Counted from the first letter of the stretch, positions 9,201 through 18,132 are shown. The stretch: 64,000 nucleotides of DNA from JABDIP01 sp965250245 (GCA_965250245.1 OZ252296.1:4092001-4156000), one strand, 5' to 3'. Numbers and translations: made by a program. The notes: generated by a model from the sequence alone, not told the origin.

Positions 9201-10703
9201 CTAATCAAGGTTGAATTCGATGCCCTGGGCCAGGGGCAGCTCGCGGGAATAGTTCACCGTCTGGGTCTGCCGCCGCATATAGGCCTTCCAGGCGTCGGAC
9301 CCGGATTCCCGACCACCGCCGGTGTCCTTCTCGCCGCCGAACGCGCCGCCGATCTCGGCACCGCTGGGGCCGATATTGACGTTGGCGATGCCGCAATCGC
9401 TGCCCGTCGCCGACAGGAAGGTCTCCGCCTCGCGCATGTCGGTGGTGAAGATGCACGATGCCAGGCCCTGCGGCACGCCATTGTGCATGGCCATCGCCTC
9501 ATCCAGCCCGCCATAGCGCATCACGTAGAGGATCGGCGCGAAGGTCTCCTCGCGCACGATCTCGGTCTGGCCGGGCATCTCGGCGATCGCCGGGGTGACA
9601 TAGCAGCCGCCCTCCGGCACGCCATCCGAGACCCGCTCGCCGCCGGTCACCGTGCCGCCATCGGCCCGGGCCGCGTCAAGGGCGGCCGTCATGCGCTCGA
9701 AGGCCGCCCCGTCGACGAGCGGGCCGACCAGGGTATCCGGCTGCAGCGGGTCGCCGATCCGCACCGCGCCATAGGCCTTCTTCAACGCCGGCACCAGCGT
9801 GTCGTAGATGCTGCCGTGCACGATCAGCCGGCGCAGCGACGTGCAGCGCTGGCCGCAGGTGCCGACCGCCGCGAAGAGGATCGCCCGCACCGCCAGGTCG
9901 AGGTCGGCCGAGGGCGCCACGATCATCGCATTGTTGCCGCCGAGCTCGAGCAGCGAACGGCCCATCCGGGACGCCACCCGCGGCCCGACGATGCGGCCCA
10001 TCGCCGTGCTGCCGGTGGCGCTGATCAGAGGCACCCGCGCATCGTCGACCAACGCCTCGCCGATGTCGCGGCCGCCGATCAGGACCGAGAGCAGCCCGTC
10101 GGGCGCGTCGCCGAATGTCTTCAGCGCGCGATGGAACAGGGATTGGCAGGCCAGGGCCGTCAGCGGCGTCTTCTCCGACGGCTTCCAGATGACCGGGTCG
10201 CCGCAGGCGAGCGCCAGGGCGGTGTTCCAACTCCACACTGCCACGGGGAAATTGAAGGCGCTGATCACGCCGACCGGCCCCAGTGGCTGCCAGGTCTCGC
10301 TCATGCGATGGCCGGGCCGTTCCGAGGCGATGGTGAGCCCGTAGAGCTGTCGCGACAGGCCGACGGCAAAGTCGCAGATGTCGATCATCTCCTGGACCTC
10401 GCCCAGGCCCTCCTGGAATATCTTCCCGCATTCCAGGGTGACGAGGCGGCCGAGCGCCTCCTTGTTGGCGCGCAGCTCCTCGCCGAACAGACGCACCAGC
10501 TCACCGCGGCGCGGGCCGGGAACGCTGCGCCAGGCCTGGAAGGCCGTGACGGCCTTGCCGATGGCGGCATCGACATCGGCGGCTGAATCCTCCCGCACCC
10601 GCGCGATCTCCGATCCATCGATCGGCGAGACGACGGACAGGGTTCCGCCGGTCAGCGCGGAGGGTTCGAGTCCCAGGCTTGAGAAGACCGCGTCGCGGTT
10701 CAT
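9201..10703 (-). CDS. amaB: ALDH7-type aldehyde dehydrogenase (aminoadipate-semialdehyde dehydrogenase-like)
   Basis: NAD(P)-dependent aldehyde oxidation, 500 aa, cytoplasmic. Catalytic residues are visible: nucleophile C287 in GTCGQRCTSLRRL, general base E253 in LLELGGN, N151 in SAFNFPV and cofactor Lys174 in WKPSEKTPL. The GTCGQRCT-LRRL block and the RMSETWQPLGPVG segment are signatures of the ALDH7A1/AmaB family, which oxidises alpha-aminoadipate semialdehyde in lysine catabolism. The start is ATG 10703 (MNRDAVFSSLGL); a longer in-frame reading to 11303 has no homologous residues. No other lysine-catabolic gene is adjacent, so the pathway assignment is by family only; the symbol is tentative. 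Confidence 0.88.
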   Translation of the reverse strand: MNRDAVFSSLGLEPSALTGGTLSVVSPIDGSEIARVREDSAADVDAAIGKAVTAFQAWRSVPGPRRGELVRLFGEELRANKEALGRLVTLECGKIFQEGLGEVQEMIDICDFAVGLSRQLYGLTIASERPGHRMSETWQPLGPVGVISAFNFPVAVWSWNTALALACGDPVIWKPSEKTPLTALACQSLFHRALKTFGDAPDGLLSVLIGGRDIGEALVDDARVPLISATGSTAMGRIVGPRVASRMGRSLLELGGNNAMIVAPSADLDLAVRAILFAAVGTCGQRCTSLRRLIVHGSIYDTLVPALKKAYGAVRIGDPLQPDTLVGPLVDGAAFERMTAALDAARADGGTVTGGERVSDGVPEGGCYVTPAIAEMPGQTEIVREETFAPILYVMRYGGLDEAMAMHNGVPQGLASCIFTTDMREAETFLSATGSDCGIANVNIGPSGAEIGGAFGGEKDTGGGRESGSDAWKAYMRRQTQTVNYSRELPLAQGIEFNLD

Positions 10704-10868
10704 GGCACAACTCCCTGGCTGCTGGATTCGCAAGGCGCCCATACCTATCGCCGCCAGCCGGCCGCCGCAAGGCGGTCGCGACCCGCGGGGCGTCCCGGCG
10801 GTCACCATTCCGAAAGGGTTGCGGCATAGAGTCCCGCCGGCCCCATCCGTACAGGCAGAGGTTCCATC

Positions 10869-11246
10869 ATGCCCAGGCTCCCGGCCCTCGCACTCGCGAC
10901 CGTATCGGCGCTGACCCTGATGGGCGCGCCGGCCCTCGCCGACCAGATCAAGCGCTCCAGCTATGACCGCTATGAAGGCCAGTGGTGGCGGGTCAATGCC
11001 GGCCCCCTGAACGTGCGGGCGGATCCCAGGGTCGGTGCCCCGGTCATCACACAGTTGAGCCCGGGCGACGAGGTCGCGGCGCTGGAGATGACCCGCGAGA
11101 CGACCATCGGCGACCGCCGCGGCCAGTGGGTCTTCATCGGCACGCCGCAATGCGTCACCGCATCCTGCGAGCACGTGCTGGCCGGCTGGGTCGCCGATTT
11201 CTATCTCGACGACCCCGAGGACATGGTCGACCGCGACACCAACTGA
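10869..11246 (+). CDS. Secreted bacterial SH3-domain protein
   Basis: 125-aa exported protein. A signal peptide (LATVSALTLMGAPALA) precedes one SH3b domain: NAGPLNVRADPRVGAPVITQL, then GDEVAALEM, GQWVFIG and a closing AGWVADFYLDD strand. Two cysteines (QCVTASCEHV) may form a disulfide. SH3b domains commonly bind cell-wall peptides or serve as targeting modules; there is no catalytic domain. It is divergent from the aldehyde dehydrogenase (165 bp) and convergent with the ROK kinase (13 bp between stops). Confidence 0.8.
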   Translation: MPRLPALALATVSALTLMGAPALADQIKRSSYDRYEGQWWRVNAGPLNVRADPRVGAPVITQLSPGDEVAALEMTRETTIGDRRGQWVFIGTPQCVTASCEHVLAGWVADFYLDDPEDMVDRDTN

Positions 11247-11259
11247 CCGGTTCGGTCCG

Positions 11260-12165
11260 TCAGCCTCCGCCCGGCGGCCACAGCCAGGCCGCGCCCCGGA
11301 CACCGCTGGAATCGCCGTGCATGGCGCGGCGGATCGGTGTTGCGCATTCGCCGCCGAAGACCCATCGGGGCAGCAATTCCGGCACGGTGCTGTAGAGCCG
11401 CTTCACATTCGACATGCCGCCACCGAACACGATCACGTCGGGGTCCAGCACCGTGATGATCGCCGCCAGGCCGCGGGCCAGCCGGTCCTCGTAGCGGGCC
11501 AACGCCGCCTCCGCCTGCGCATCGCCGCTCTCCGCAAGTGCGACGATCTCGGCACCGCTCGGGCGCTCCCCGACCACCCGTTCATAGTCGTTCTGCAGCC
11601 CGGTGCCCGAGACCCATGTCTCCAGGCAGCCGGTCTTGCCGCAATAGCAGTCTGGTCCCGGCAGCTCGTCGGCCCGCGCCCAGGGCAGCGGAATGTGCCC
11701 CCATTCGCCGCCAATCGCGTTGCCGCCGACATGGGCGCGGCCGTTGATCGCGATCCCGGCCCCCACGCCGGTGCCGAGAATGGCGGCGAACACGACGCCG
11801 GCCCCGGCCGCCGCGCCGTCGACCGCCTCGGATACCGCCAGGCAATTTGCGTCGTTCACACAGATCACCGGGCGATCGAGGGCCTCGGCCAGATCGCGGT
11901 CGAATTGCGTGTCGATCAGCCAGGTTGAATTGGCGTTCTTCACCCGCCCGGTGACCGGCGACAAGGCGCCCGGCATTCCGACGCCGACGGTGCCGCGCTG
12001 GTCGGTATCCGCCTCCAGCCGCTCCACCAGCCCGACGATCGCCGCGATCGAACCCTGATAGTCGAAGCGCGGCGTCGCGACGCGATGCCGTCCAAGTTCC
12101 TGTCCATCCTCGTCGAGCGCGATCGCCTCGATCTTGGTACCGCCGAGATCGATTCCGATTCTCAC
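11260..12165 (-). CDS. ROK-family sugar kinase (fructokinase/Mak-like)
   Basis: ATP-dependent hexose kinase, 301 aa, cytoplasmic. The phosphate-binding start reads RIGIDLGGTKIEAIAL; the catalytic Asp lies in CVNDANCLAVSE; the ROK zinc site is CYCGKTGCLETWVSGTG (three Cys plus upstream His in GEWGHIPL). The CYCGKxGCLET-SGTG version and the overall length resemble bacterial fructokinase/mannokinase (Mak). The chosen start is GTG 12165 with GGGAGG upstream; a GTG at 12180 gives MREAL- in front. It is divergent from the CUT1 importer with an operator-like word in the shared region, so it may phosphorylate the sugar released or imported by that locus (inference). Confidence 0.87.
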   Translation of the reverse strand: MRIGIDLGGTKIEAIALDEDGQELGRHRVATPRFDYQGSIAAIVGLVERLEADTDQRGTVGVGMPGALSPVTGRVKNANSTWLIDTQFDRDLAEALDRPVICVNDANCLAVSEAVDGAAAGAGVVFAAILGTGVGAGIAINGRAHVGGNAIGGEWGHIPLPWARADELPGPDCYCGKTGCLETWVSGTGLQNDYERVVGERPSGAEIVALAESGDAQAEAALARYEDRLARGLAAIITVLDPDVIVFGGGMSNVKRLYSTVPELLPRWVFGGECATPIRRAMHGDSSGVRGAAWLWPPGGG

Positions 12166-12347
12166 CAATGCCTCCCTCACCGGCCGGGAATTTCACGTAT
12201 TTGCAGCGCCGACCACGCGGCCGGAACCTTAGCACCAAACGCCGAAATGAACCGCTTCGGCGGCCCTTAGCCCGGGCTCCCATCCCACGACAACCGACTC
12301 TCCGGGCCGATGGTCAACGGAAGGGTGACATCCGTTTGTGCATGCAT

Positions 12348-12359
12348 TAATGTATACGT
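12348..12359 (+). promoter_or_regulatory. Operator-like site TAATGTATACGT upstream of the CUT1 importer
   Basis: A 12-bp word centred on GTATAC in the 250-bp region between the ROK kinase and the ABC ATPase. The same 12 bases occur, in opposite orientation, upstream of the hydrolase gene at the other end of the locus (18034-18045). GntR/FadR-type regulators often bind sites with a GTATAC core. The regulator gene is not in the window. Confidence 0.6.
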
Positions 12360-12415
12360 CATGGTTCGCCGTCCGACGACGCCGACGGACCGGCGGCGCG
12401 GAACACGGGGTGACG

Positions 12416-13495
12416 ATGGCATCGGTCGAGATCAAGGCGGTTCGCAAGGCGTTCGGCTCCGTGGAGGTGATCCACGGCGTCGACATCCTGATCGAGGATG
12501 GCGAGTTCGTGATCCTGGTCGGCCCGTCGGGCTGCGGGAAATCGACCCTGCTGCGCATGATCGCCGGGCTGGAGCGCATCTCCGACGGCACGATCGCGAT
12601 CGGCGAGAGGGTGGTGAACCTGGTGCCGCCGAAAGAGCGCGACATCGCGATGGTGTTCCAGAACTACGCGCTCTATCCGCATCTGACGGTCGCGGAGAAC
12701 CTCGGCTTCTCGCTGATCCTGCGCAAGGAGGCGCAGGACGTCATCGCCGAGCGGGTCCGGCGGGCGGCGGAAATCCTGAACCTCACGCCCTATCTGGAGC
12801 GCTATCCGCGGCAGCTCTCCGGCGGCCAGCGCCAGCGCGTGGCCATGGGCCGGGCGATCGTGCGCGAGCCGCAGGTCTATCTGTTCGACGAGCCGCTGTC
12901 GAACCTCGACGCCAAGCTGCGCGTCGCCATGCGCACCGAGATCAAGGCGCTGCACCAGCGGCTCGGCACCACCACCGTCTACGTCACCCACGACCAGATC
13001 GAGGCCATGACCATGGCCGACCGGATCGTCGTCATGCATGACGGCATCGTCGAGCAGATCGGCACGCCGCTCGAGCTCTACGACCGGCCGGGCAACCGCT
13101 TCGTCGCCGGGTTCATCGGCTCGCCGGCGATGAACTTCCTGGACGGCGTCGTCGAGGCCAATGGCGGGGCGCCGGCCGTCCGCACGACTGACGGCTCGCT
13201 GCTACCCCTTTCGGCGCAAGCGCCGGTGGCGGTCGGGGATGCGGTGACCTATGGCGTCCGGCCCGAATACCTGACCCTGGAACCGGCCGAATACGTGGTT
13301 CCCGCCGAAGTCGTGGTGGTCGAGCCGACCGGGCCGGAGACCTTCGTGTCGGCCCGGATGGCCGGGCATGACGTGCTGATGTCGATGAAGGACCGGCATC
13401 CGCTGTCCCCCGGCCAGACGATCGACATCGCACCGGATGTCGGCCGCGTGCACCTGTTCGACCAGGCAACCGGACAGCGGCTGGCCGTGCCGTAG
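12416..13495 (+). CDS. CUT1 ABC importer ATPase (MalK/UgpC type)
   Basis: 359-aa ATPase that powers carbohydrate import. Walker A GPSGCGKST, signature LSGGQRQRVAMGRA, Walker B VYLFDEPLSNLDA, and switch His in TVYVTHDQIEAMTMADR are all intact; the C-terminal part (from about residue 240) is the MalK-like OB-fold regulatory domain. ATG 12416 starts MASVEIKAVRKAFG; a GTG 6 bp upstream is also possible. It is first in a four-gene operon with a binding protein and two permeases. UgpC/MalK-type ATPases are sometimes shared among several importers. The substrate is not defined by sequence. Confidence 0.93.
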   Translation: MASVEIKAVRKAFGSVEVIHGVDILIEDGEFVILVGPSGCGKSTLLRMIAGLERISDGTIAIGERVVNLVPPKERDIAMVFQNYALYPHLTVAENLGFSLILRKEAQDVIAERVRRAAEILNLTPYLERYPRQLSGGQRQRVAMGRAIVREPQVYLFDEPLSNLDAKLRVAMRTEIKALHQRLGTTTVYVTHDQIEAMTMADRIVVMHDGIVEQIGTPLELYDRPGNRFVAGFIGSPAMNFLDGVVEANGGAPAVRTTDGSLLPLSAQAPVAVGDAVTYGVRPEYLTLEPAEYVVPAEVVVVEPTGPETFVSARMAGHDVLMSMKDRHPLSPGQTIDIAPDVGRVHLFDQATGQRLAVP

Positions 13496-13597
13496 CGCAA
13501 ACCCGAGACGACCCCGGGCCGGCCGAACATGGCGTGAGCCGGCGCCTGGTTCAGAGCCTCGACACAAGAGGCACATGCTGCAGAAGTGGAGGAAACC

Positions 13598-14911
13598 ATG
13601 AAGAAGATTACCCGGCGGACCGTCGTGAAGGGCGCCGGCGCCCTGGCGGCGGGAACGGCCCTCACCTCGACCCTCGGCGCCGTGCCGTCCCTGGCGGCCG
13701 GTTCGCCCTTCCAGCCGGAAGCCGGCGCGGCGCTCCGCATCGTCCGGTTCCGCTCGTTTCTCCAATCCGAAGGCGAGGCCTTCGAGGCGATCGTGCAATC
13801 CTTTACCGACGCCACCGGCGTGCCTGTCACCATCGATTCCGAGTCGATGCAGGATATCGGGCCGAAGGCGACGGTCGCCGCAACGGTGGGCGCCGGTCCG
13901 GACATGATGTGGGGCAACGGCGTGCTGGGCCTGCTGTTCCCGCACCGCGCGCTCGACGTCACCGACGTCGCCGAATATGTCGGCAGCCAGAACGGCGGCT
14001 GGTTCGACAATGCCGCGGCCTTCGGCAAGGGCGACGGAGACAAGTGGATCCAGATCCCGTTCGGCTATGTCGGCGGGCTGGTCAACTACCGCGTCTCGGC
14101 GGTCCGGGAGGCCGGCTTCGACGGCATCCCCGAGGACCTCGACGGGTTCGCCGAACTGATCCGGGGGCTGAAGCGGATCGGGAAGCCGGCCGGCTTCGCG
14201 GTCAGCCGTGCGGCCGCCGGCGACGGCAACGCCTTCCTGCTCTGGGCACTGTTCGCCCATGGCGGCATGACCGTGGACGCCGCCGGCAACACGGCCATCG
14301 ACAGCCCGGAGACGGTCGCCGCGCTCAACTATGTGAAGGGCCTGCACGAGAACTTCGTGCCGGGGACGGAGAGCTGGAACGACGGTTCCAACAACGCCGC
14401 CTTCACCGGCGAGCAGGTCTACATGACCCACAACGCCATTTCGATCTACGGCAGCCTGGTGCGCGACGGCAACCCGATCCATGAGGATACCGACCACGCG
14501 CTCTATCCGGTCGGCCCGGTCGGGCACCGCAGCGAATCCAACTCGGCCTGGCCGATCGTCGCCTTCCAGCACACGCGCTATCCCAACGCGGTGAAGGCGT
14601 TCCTGGCCCACATCATGTCGCCGCAGGTCTATCCGACCTTCCTGAACGGCGCCCAGGCCTACTTCTCGCCATCGGTGCGGGGACAGGACAGCCTGGAGGT
14701 CTGGAGCCATCCGAAACGCACCCTGTTCCGGGAGATTGGCGCCAACAGCCTGCCGTTCAGCCATGGCGGCCCGATCTCGGCGGCGGCGGCGCTGGTCTAT
14801 GCCGATTTCGTGGTCCCGGACATGTTCAGCCAGGTGCTGACCGGCCAGAAGACGGCGGAAGAGGCGGCCGAGGATGCCGCCAAGCGGATCGACCGGTTCT
14901 ACCGGATCTGA
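13598..14911 (+). CDS. CUT1 sugar-binding protein, Tat-type signal
   Basis: 437-aa periplasmic extracellular solute-binding protein family 1. The N-terminus MKKITRRTVVKGAGALAAGT carries a twin-arginine motif (TRRTVVK), so export by the Tat system is likely. The mature part has the family-1 layout, including a YVGGLVNYR strand and a hinge region near the middle. ATG 13598 has GGAGG five bases upstream; an in-frame codon 12 bp earlier has no site. It lies 102 bp after the ATPase and is followed by a strong hairpin before the first permease, which would favour higher binding-protein levels. Confidence 0.9.
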   Translation: MKKITRRTVVKGAGALAAGTALTSTLGAVPSLAAGSPFQPEAGAALRIVRFRSFLQSEGEAFEAIVQSFTDATGVPVTIDSESMQDIGPKATVAATVGAGPDMMWGNGVLGLLFPHRALDVTDVAEYVGSQNGGWFDNAAAFGKGDGDKWIQIPFGYVGGLVNYRVSAVREAGFDGIPEDLDGFAELIRGLKRIGKPAGFAVSRAAAGDGNAFLLWALFAHGGMTVDAAGNTAIDSPETVAALNYVKGLHENFVPGTESWNDGSNNAAFTGEQVYMTHNAISIYGSLVRDGNPIHEDTDHALYPVGPVGHRSESNSAWPIVAFQHTRYPNAVKAFLAHIMSPQVYPTFLNGAQAYFSPSVRGQDSLEVWSHPKRTLFREIGANSLPFSHGGPISAAAALVYADFVVPDMFSQVLTGQKTAEEAAEDAAKRIDRFYRI

Positions 14912-14933
14912 CGGCACCCGACCCGCGAGCATC

Positions 14934-14958
14934 GGAAGGCGCCGCCCCGGCGCCTTCC
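14934..14958 (+). promoter_or_regulatory. Intercistronic hairpin after the CUT1 binding protein
   Basis: Perfect 10-bp arms GGAAGGCGCC / GGCGCCTTCC around a GCCCC loop, between the binding-protein stop (14911) and the first permease (14991). There is no T-run, so it is better read as an mRNA-stabilising or attenuating element than as a full intrinsic terminator. Confidence 0.65.
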
Positions 14959-14990
14959 GCATGTCTCGGAGCACGCGAGCGGCCTAGAGC

Positions 14991-15953
14991 ATGGCAAGCA
15001 CGACATCGAACGGCCTAGAGGGCGTGGAGGCGACGGGTTCTGCCCGCTGGGCGCTGCTGCGCTCCAGCCGCGACTGGCAGGGCGCCTGGTTCATGATGCC
15101 GGCGGCCGCGTTCCTGCTGCTGTTCCTGGCCTATCCCCTGGTCTTCGGCGTCTACCTGTCGATGACCAATTCGCGCATCGGCCTGGGCGGCGATTTCGTC
15201 TGGTTCGAGAACTTCCTGTGGCTGGCCGAGGATGAGATCTTCTGGACCTCGGTCTTCAACACGATCTTCTACACGGCCGTGGCGACCGTCTTCAAATTCG
15301 CCATCGGCTTCTACCTGGCGATCCTGCTGAACAACCACCTGCCGCTGAAGACCTTCATCCGGGCCATCGTGCTGCTGCCCTGGATCGTGCCGACGGTGCT
15401 ATCGGCGATGGCCTTCTGGTGGATCTACGACGCCAACTACTCGATCATCTCCTGGTCGCTGGACCAGCTCGGCTTCATCGAGCGGGACGAGTACATCAAC
15501 TTCCTCGGCGATCGCTGGAACGCCCGGTTCAGCGTGATCGCCGCGAATGTCTGGCGCGGCATCCCCTTCGTGGCGATCACCCTGCTGGCCGGGCTGCAGA
15601 CCATCTCGCCCTCGCTCTACGAGGCGGCGACGATCGATGGCGCCAGCCGGTGGCAGAACTTCCGCTACATCACCTATCCGATGCTCACACCGATCCTGGC
15701 GATCGTGATGACCTTCTCGGTGCTGTTCACCTTCACCGACTTCCAGCTCATCTACGTGCTGACCCGCGGCGGGCCGGCCAACGCCACCGACCTGATGGCG
15801 ACACTGTCCTACACGCGGGCCATCTCCGGCGGGTTCATCGGCGAGGGAGCGGCGATCGCCACCGCGATGATCCCCTTCCTGCTGGCCGCCATCATGTTCT
15901 CCTGGTTCGGGCTGCAAAGGCGCAAGTGGCAGCATGGCGAGGCGGAGGATTAA
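14991..15953 (+). CDS. CUT1 ABC importer permease 1
   Basis: 320-aa inner-membrane permease of the MalF/UgpA type with six predicted helices, the first at about residues 38-60 (WFMMPAAAFLLLFLAYPLVF). The EAA loop that docks to the ATPase is seen as LYEAATIDGASRWQNFRYI. It follows the binding protein after an 80-bp gap holding a hairpin, and its stop is 4 bp before the second permease start. Together the two permeases form the transmembrane pore of the importer encoded from 12416. Confidence 0.92.
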   Translation: MASTTSNGLEGVEATGSARWALLRSSRDWQGAWFMMPAAAFLLLFLAYPLVFGVYLSMTNSRIGLGGDFVWFENFLWLAEDEIFWTSVFNTIFYTAVATVFKFAIGFYLAILLNNHLPLKTFIRAIVLLPWIVPTVLSAMAFWWIYDANYSIISWSLDQLGFIERDEYINFLGDRWNARFSVIAANVWRGIPFVAITLLAGLQTISPSLYEAATIDGASRWQNFRYITYPMLTPILAIVMTFSVLFTFTDFQLIYVLTRGGPANATDLMATLSYTRAISGGFIGEGAAIATAMIPFLLAAIMFSWFGLQRRKWQHGEAED

Positions 15954-15957
15954 AGCC

Positions 15958-16860
15958 ATGTCCGACGCGACTCTGCCGCAGAAACCGACCCCCATCGTCG
16001 ATGACGCGGAGGGCATGGACTATCTGGAGTCGATCCCCCGGCGGGTCGCCTTCCTCTACGTGCCGCTGGCGATCATCGTCTTCGTGCTGATCTTCCCGTT
16101 CCTGTGGATGGCAATCACCTCGGTCAAGCCGAACCGGGAGCTGCTCGACATCTGGACCTACTTCCCGCTCTGGGTCCAGGAACCGACGCTGGAGCACTAC
16201 GTCAAGCTGCTGTTCGAGACGAACTATTTCAGCTGGATGTGGAACACCATCCTGATCTCGGTGTCGGCCACGATCATCTCCATGGTGGCCAGCGTCATGG
16301 CGGCCTACGCGATCTCGCGCATCCGCTTCTCAGGCTCCCGCTTCATCGGCGTGGCGATCTTCTTCGCCTATCTGGTGCCGCCCTCGATCCTGTTCATCCC
16401 GCTGGCGATCATCGTCTTCCAGTACGGGCTCTACGACTCGCCCTTTGCGCTGATCCTCACCTACCCGACGATCCTGATCCCGTTCTCGACCTGGCTGCTG
16501 ATGGGCTACTTCAAGACCATCCCCTACGAGCTCGAGGAATGCGCGCTGATCGACGGCGCCACCCGCTGGCAGATCCTGCGCCGCATCGTGATCCCACTGT
16601 CGGTGCCGGGCTTGATCTCCGCCGGCATCTTCTCCTTCACCCTGTGCTGGAATGAATTCCTCTACGCCCTGGTGTTCATCCAGTCCTCGGAGAACAAGAC
16701 GCTGCCGGTGGCGATCGTCAACGAGCTGGTCGAGGGCGACACCTATTACTGGGGCTCGCTGATGGGCGGCGCCCTGTTCGGCTCGGTGCCGGTCGCGCTC
16801 GTCTACATGTTCTTCGTCAACCACTACGTCTCGGCGATGACCGGGGCGGTGAAGGAGTAG
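15958..16860 (+). CDS. CUT1 ABC importer permease 2
   Basis: 300-aa permease of the MalG/UgpE type. After a cytoplasmic N-terminus the first helix is near residues 27-50; the EAA docking loop reads ELEECALIDGATRWQILRRI. ATG 15958 (MSDATLPQKPT) has GGCGGAGG upstream, inside the end of the preceding gene; an earlier in-frame codon at 15934 lies within permease 1 and is less likely. Last gene of the four-gene importer operon; the convergent hydrolase follows after an inverted-repeat element. Confidence 0.92.
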   Translation: MSDATLPQKPTPIVDDAEGMDYLESIPRRVAFLYVPLAIIVFVLIFPFLWMAITSVKPNRELLDIWTYFPLWVQEPTLEHYVKLLFETNYFSWMWNTILISVSATIISMVASVMAAYAISRIRFSGSRFIGVAIFFAYLVPPSILFIPLAIIVFQYGLYDSPFALILTYPTILIPFSTWLLMGYFKTIPYELEECALIDGATRWQILRRIVIPLSVPGLISAGIFSFTLCWNEFLYALVFIQSSENKTLPVAIVNELVEGDTYYWGSLMGGALFGSVPVALVYMFFVNHYVSAMTGAVKE

Positions 16861-16882
16861 CGGCGCGAGCCAGCTCAATGCC

Positions 16883-16962
16883 GCCATCGCGAGCGAAGCG
16901 CGGCGATCCACTCTTTCGGCAGACAGTGGATTGCCGCGTCGCCTTCGGCTCCTCGCAATGAC
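16883..16962. repeat. Dispersed-type imperfect palindrome
   Basis: Left arm 16883-16912 (GCCATCGCGAGCGAAGCG and on to ATCCACT) pairs with right arm 16925-16962 (AGTGGATTGCCGCG to CTCGCAATGAC) around a 12-base centre. The CATTGCGAG-GAAG-GCAATCCA pattern resembles extragenic palindromic repeats common in many bacteria. It lies between two convergent genes and could serve as a bidirectional transcript end. Only one copy of this type was noticed here. Confidence 0.6.
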
Positions 16963-16968
16963 GGGGAG

Positions 16969-17991
16969 TCAGAAACCGCTGATCTCCTTCGCCAGCCCAA
17001 AGAAACCGCGCTTGCGGTCCGAGCTGATGCCCCAGTTGACCGGAACGCTCTGATAGCCGTCGTCCAAGCCCTCGCCGTCCATCCGGTAGTCGAAGAACCC
17101 CCAGGAGGCGTATTCGTCGATCGCGGCGACGAAGTTGTTGTCCGGCTTGTGGAAATCGAAGTGGTCGTCCTCGTTGAAGAGGATCGGCTTCGGCGTGTAG
17201 CCTTCGACCGCCCGGGTCTCGCGGACCATGTGCCGGATCCGGTCCGGCTCCGGCTGGCTGTTGCCGTGGATCAGCAGGAAGTCGCTGACCCGCGTGACAT
17301 TCGGGCCCGGAATGGTGCCGCCGCCGTAGCTGGTGCCGGCCGGCAGGCGCCGACCGCCCAGGGTTATCGCCTTTGCCCGCGCGATGAGATCATGCACCCC
17401 GTCCGGCATCAGCACAGGCTGCCGGTAGCGCACGTCGCATTCGTTGTTGATCTCCAGCAGCAGGTTCTCGTGGCCGGTCTCCAACAGCCAAGCGACGGCG
17501 TTGTCGACTCCGGCCTCGATCGCCGCGCCGTTCCGCAGGACCTTCTCCTGCCCGAAATAGAAAAGGCCGACGATCGCCACCATGCCGAGGTCGTCGGCAG
17601 CGTCCAGGATGCGCCCCAGACGGTCCAGATAGTCCGGACGCAGGCTGCCATCCTCACGGAAGGCGGAATTGACCCAGGTCTGGGCCCGGGAATAGCCGTA
17701 GGGGCTGCCGCCCTGCAGGTTGATCGTGAAGGCCAGCACGCCATGCCGCTTCCATGCCGGCATCGCCGCGATGAACTCCGCCGTGTTGCGGTCCGGATCC
17801 CAGGCGCCTGTGTCCGGGTAGCGCCATCGGTCGCGGGTCTCCGGGTTCAGATCGTCGAAGATGCCCTGGACCATGCGCGTATTGAGCAGAAGGCCCTCGA
17901 TCTTGCGGTCCTTCCAGCTTCGTCCCGGATAGGTCGGCGCCCCGTTCAGCCGAAACTGGTCCCCCTGAATGCCGACGACAGTCTTCGCCAC
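16969..17991 (-). CDS. Cytoplasmic glycoside-hydrolase-like TIM-barrel protein (clan GH-A type)
   Basis: 340-aa protein without signal peptide. Two acids sit where clan GH-A retaining glycosidases have them: acid/base E184 in LLLEINNECDV (Asn-Glu pair at a strand end) and candidate nucleophile E274 in PILFNEDDHFD. Aromatic and Gly residues around GGSPYGYSRAQTW and GFFDYRMDGEG fit a sugar-binding cleft. I cannot name a GH family. The start is GTG 17991 with GGTGGAGG upstream. An operator-like word identical to that of the importer operon lies in its promoter, so it probably hydrolyses the imported glycoside inside the cell (inference). Confidence 0.7.
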   Translation of the reverse strand: MAKTVVGIQGDQFRLNGAPTYPGRSWKDRKIEGLLLNTRMVQGIFDDLNPETRDRWRYPDTGAWDPDRNTAEFIAAMPAWKRHGVLAFTINLQGGSPYGYSRAQTWVNSAFREDGSLRPDYLDRLGRILDAADDLGMVAIVGLFYFGQEKVLRNGAAIEAGVDNAVAWLLETGHENLLLEINNECDVRYRQPVLMPDGVHDLIARAKAITLGGRRLPAGTSYGGGTIPGPNVTRVSDFLLIHGNSQPEPDRIRHMVRETRAVEGYTPKPILFNEDDHFDFHKPDNNFVAAIDEYASWGFFDYRMDGEGLDDGYQSVPVNWGISSDRKRGFFGLAKEISGF

Positions 17992-18033
17992 GCCCGGATA
18001 CCTCCACCGTCAAAATCATCGTTGTCGACATTA

Positions 18034-18045
18034 ACGTATACATTA
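18034..18045 (-). promoter_or_regulatory. Operator-like site TAATGTATACGT upstream of the hydrolase
   Basis: On the minus strand the word TAATGTATACGT is identical to that at 12348-12359. It overlaps a TATAAT hexamer (minus strand, 18042-18047), so a bound repressor would block the promoter of the hydrolase gene. No convincing -35 hexamer was found. Confidence 0.6.
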
Positions 18046-18132
18046 TAGCGAAGACACTGTCTGCTCCCTGTCGCACACGGCGCGAGACCGGGCTTGGAAT
18101 TGCACGAAGCCCAGCCGATCCGGGTCCGCTGG

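Noticed and set aside
10704..11303. Longer start for the aldehyde dehydrogenase
   Set aside because: The extension is antisense to the SH3-protein gene and does not resemble ALDH N-termini.
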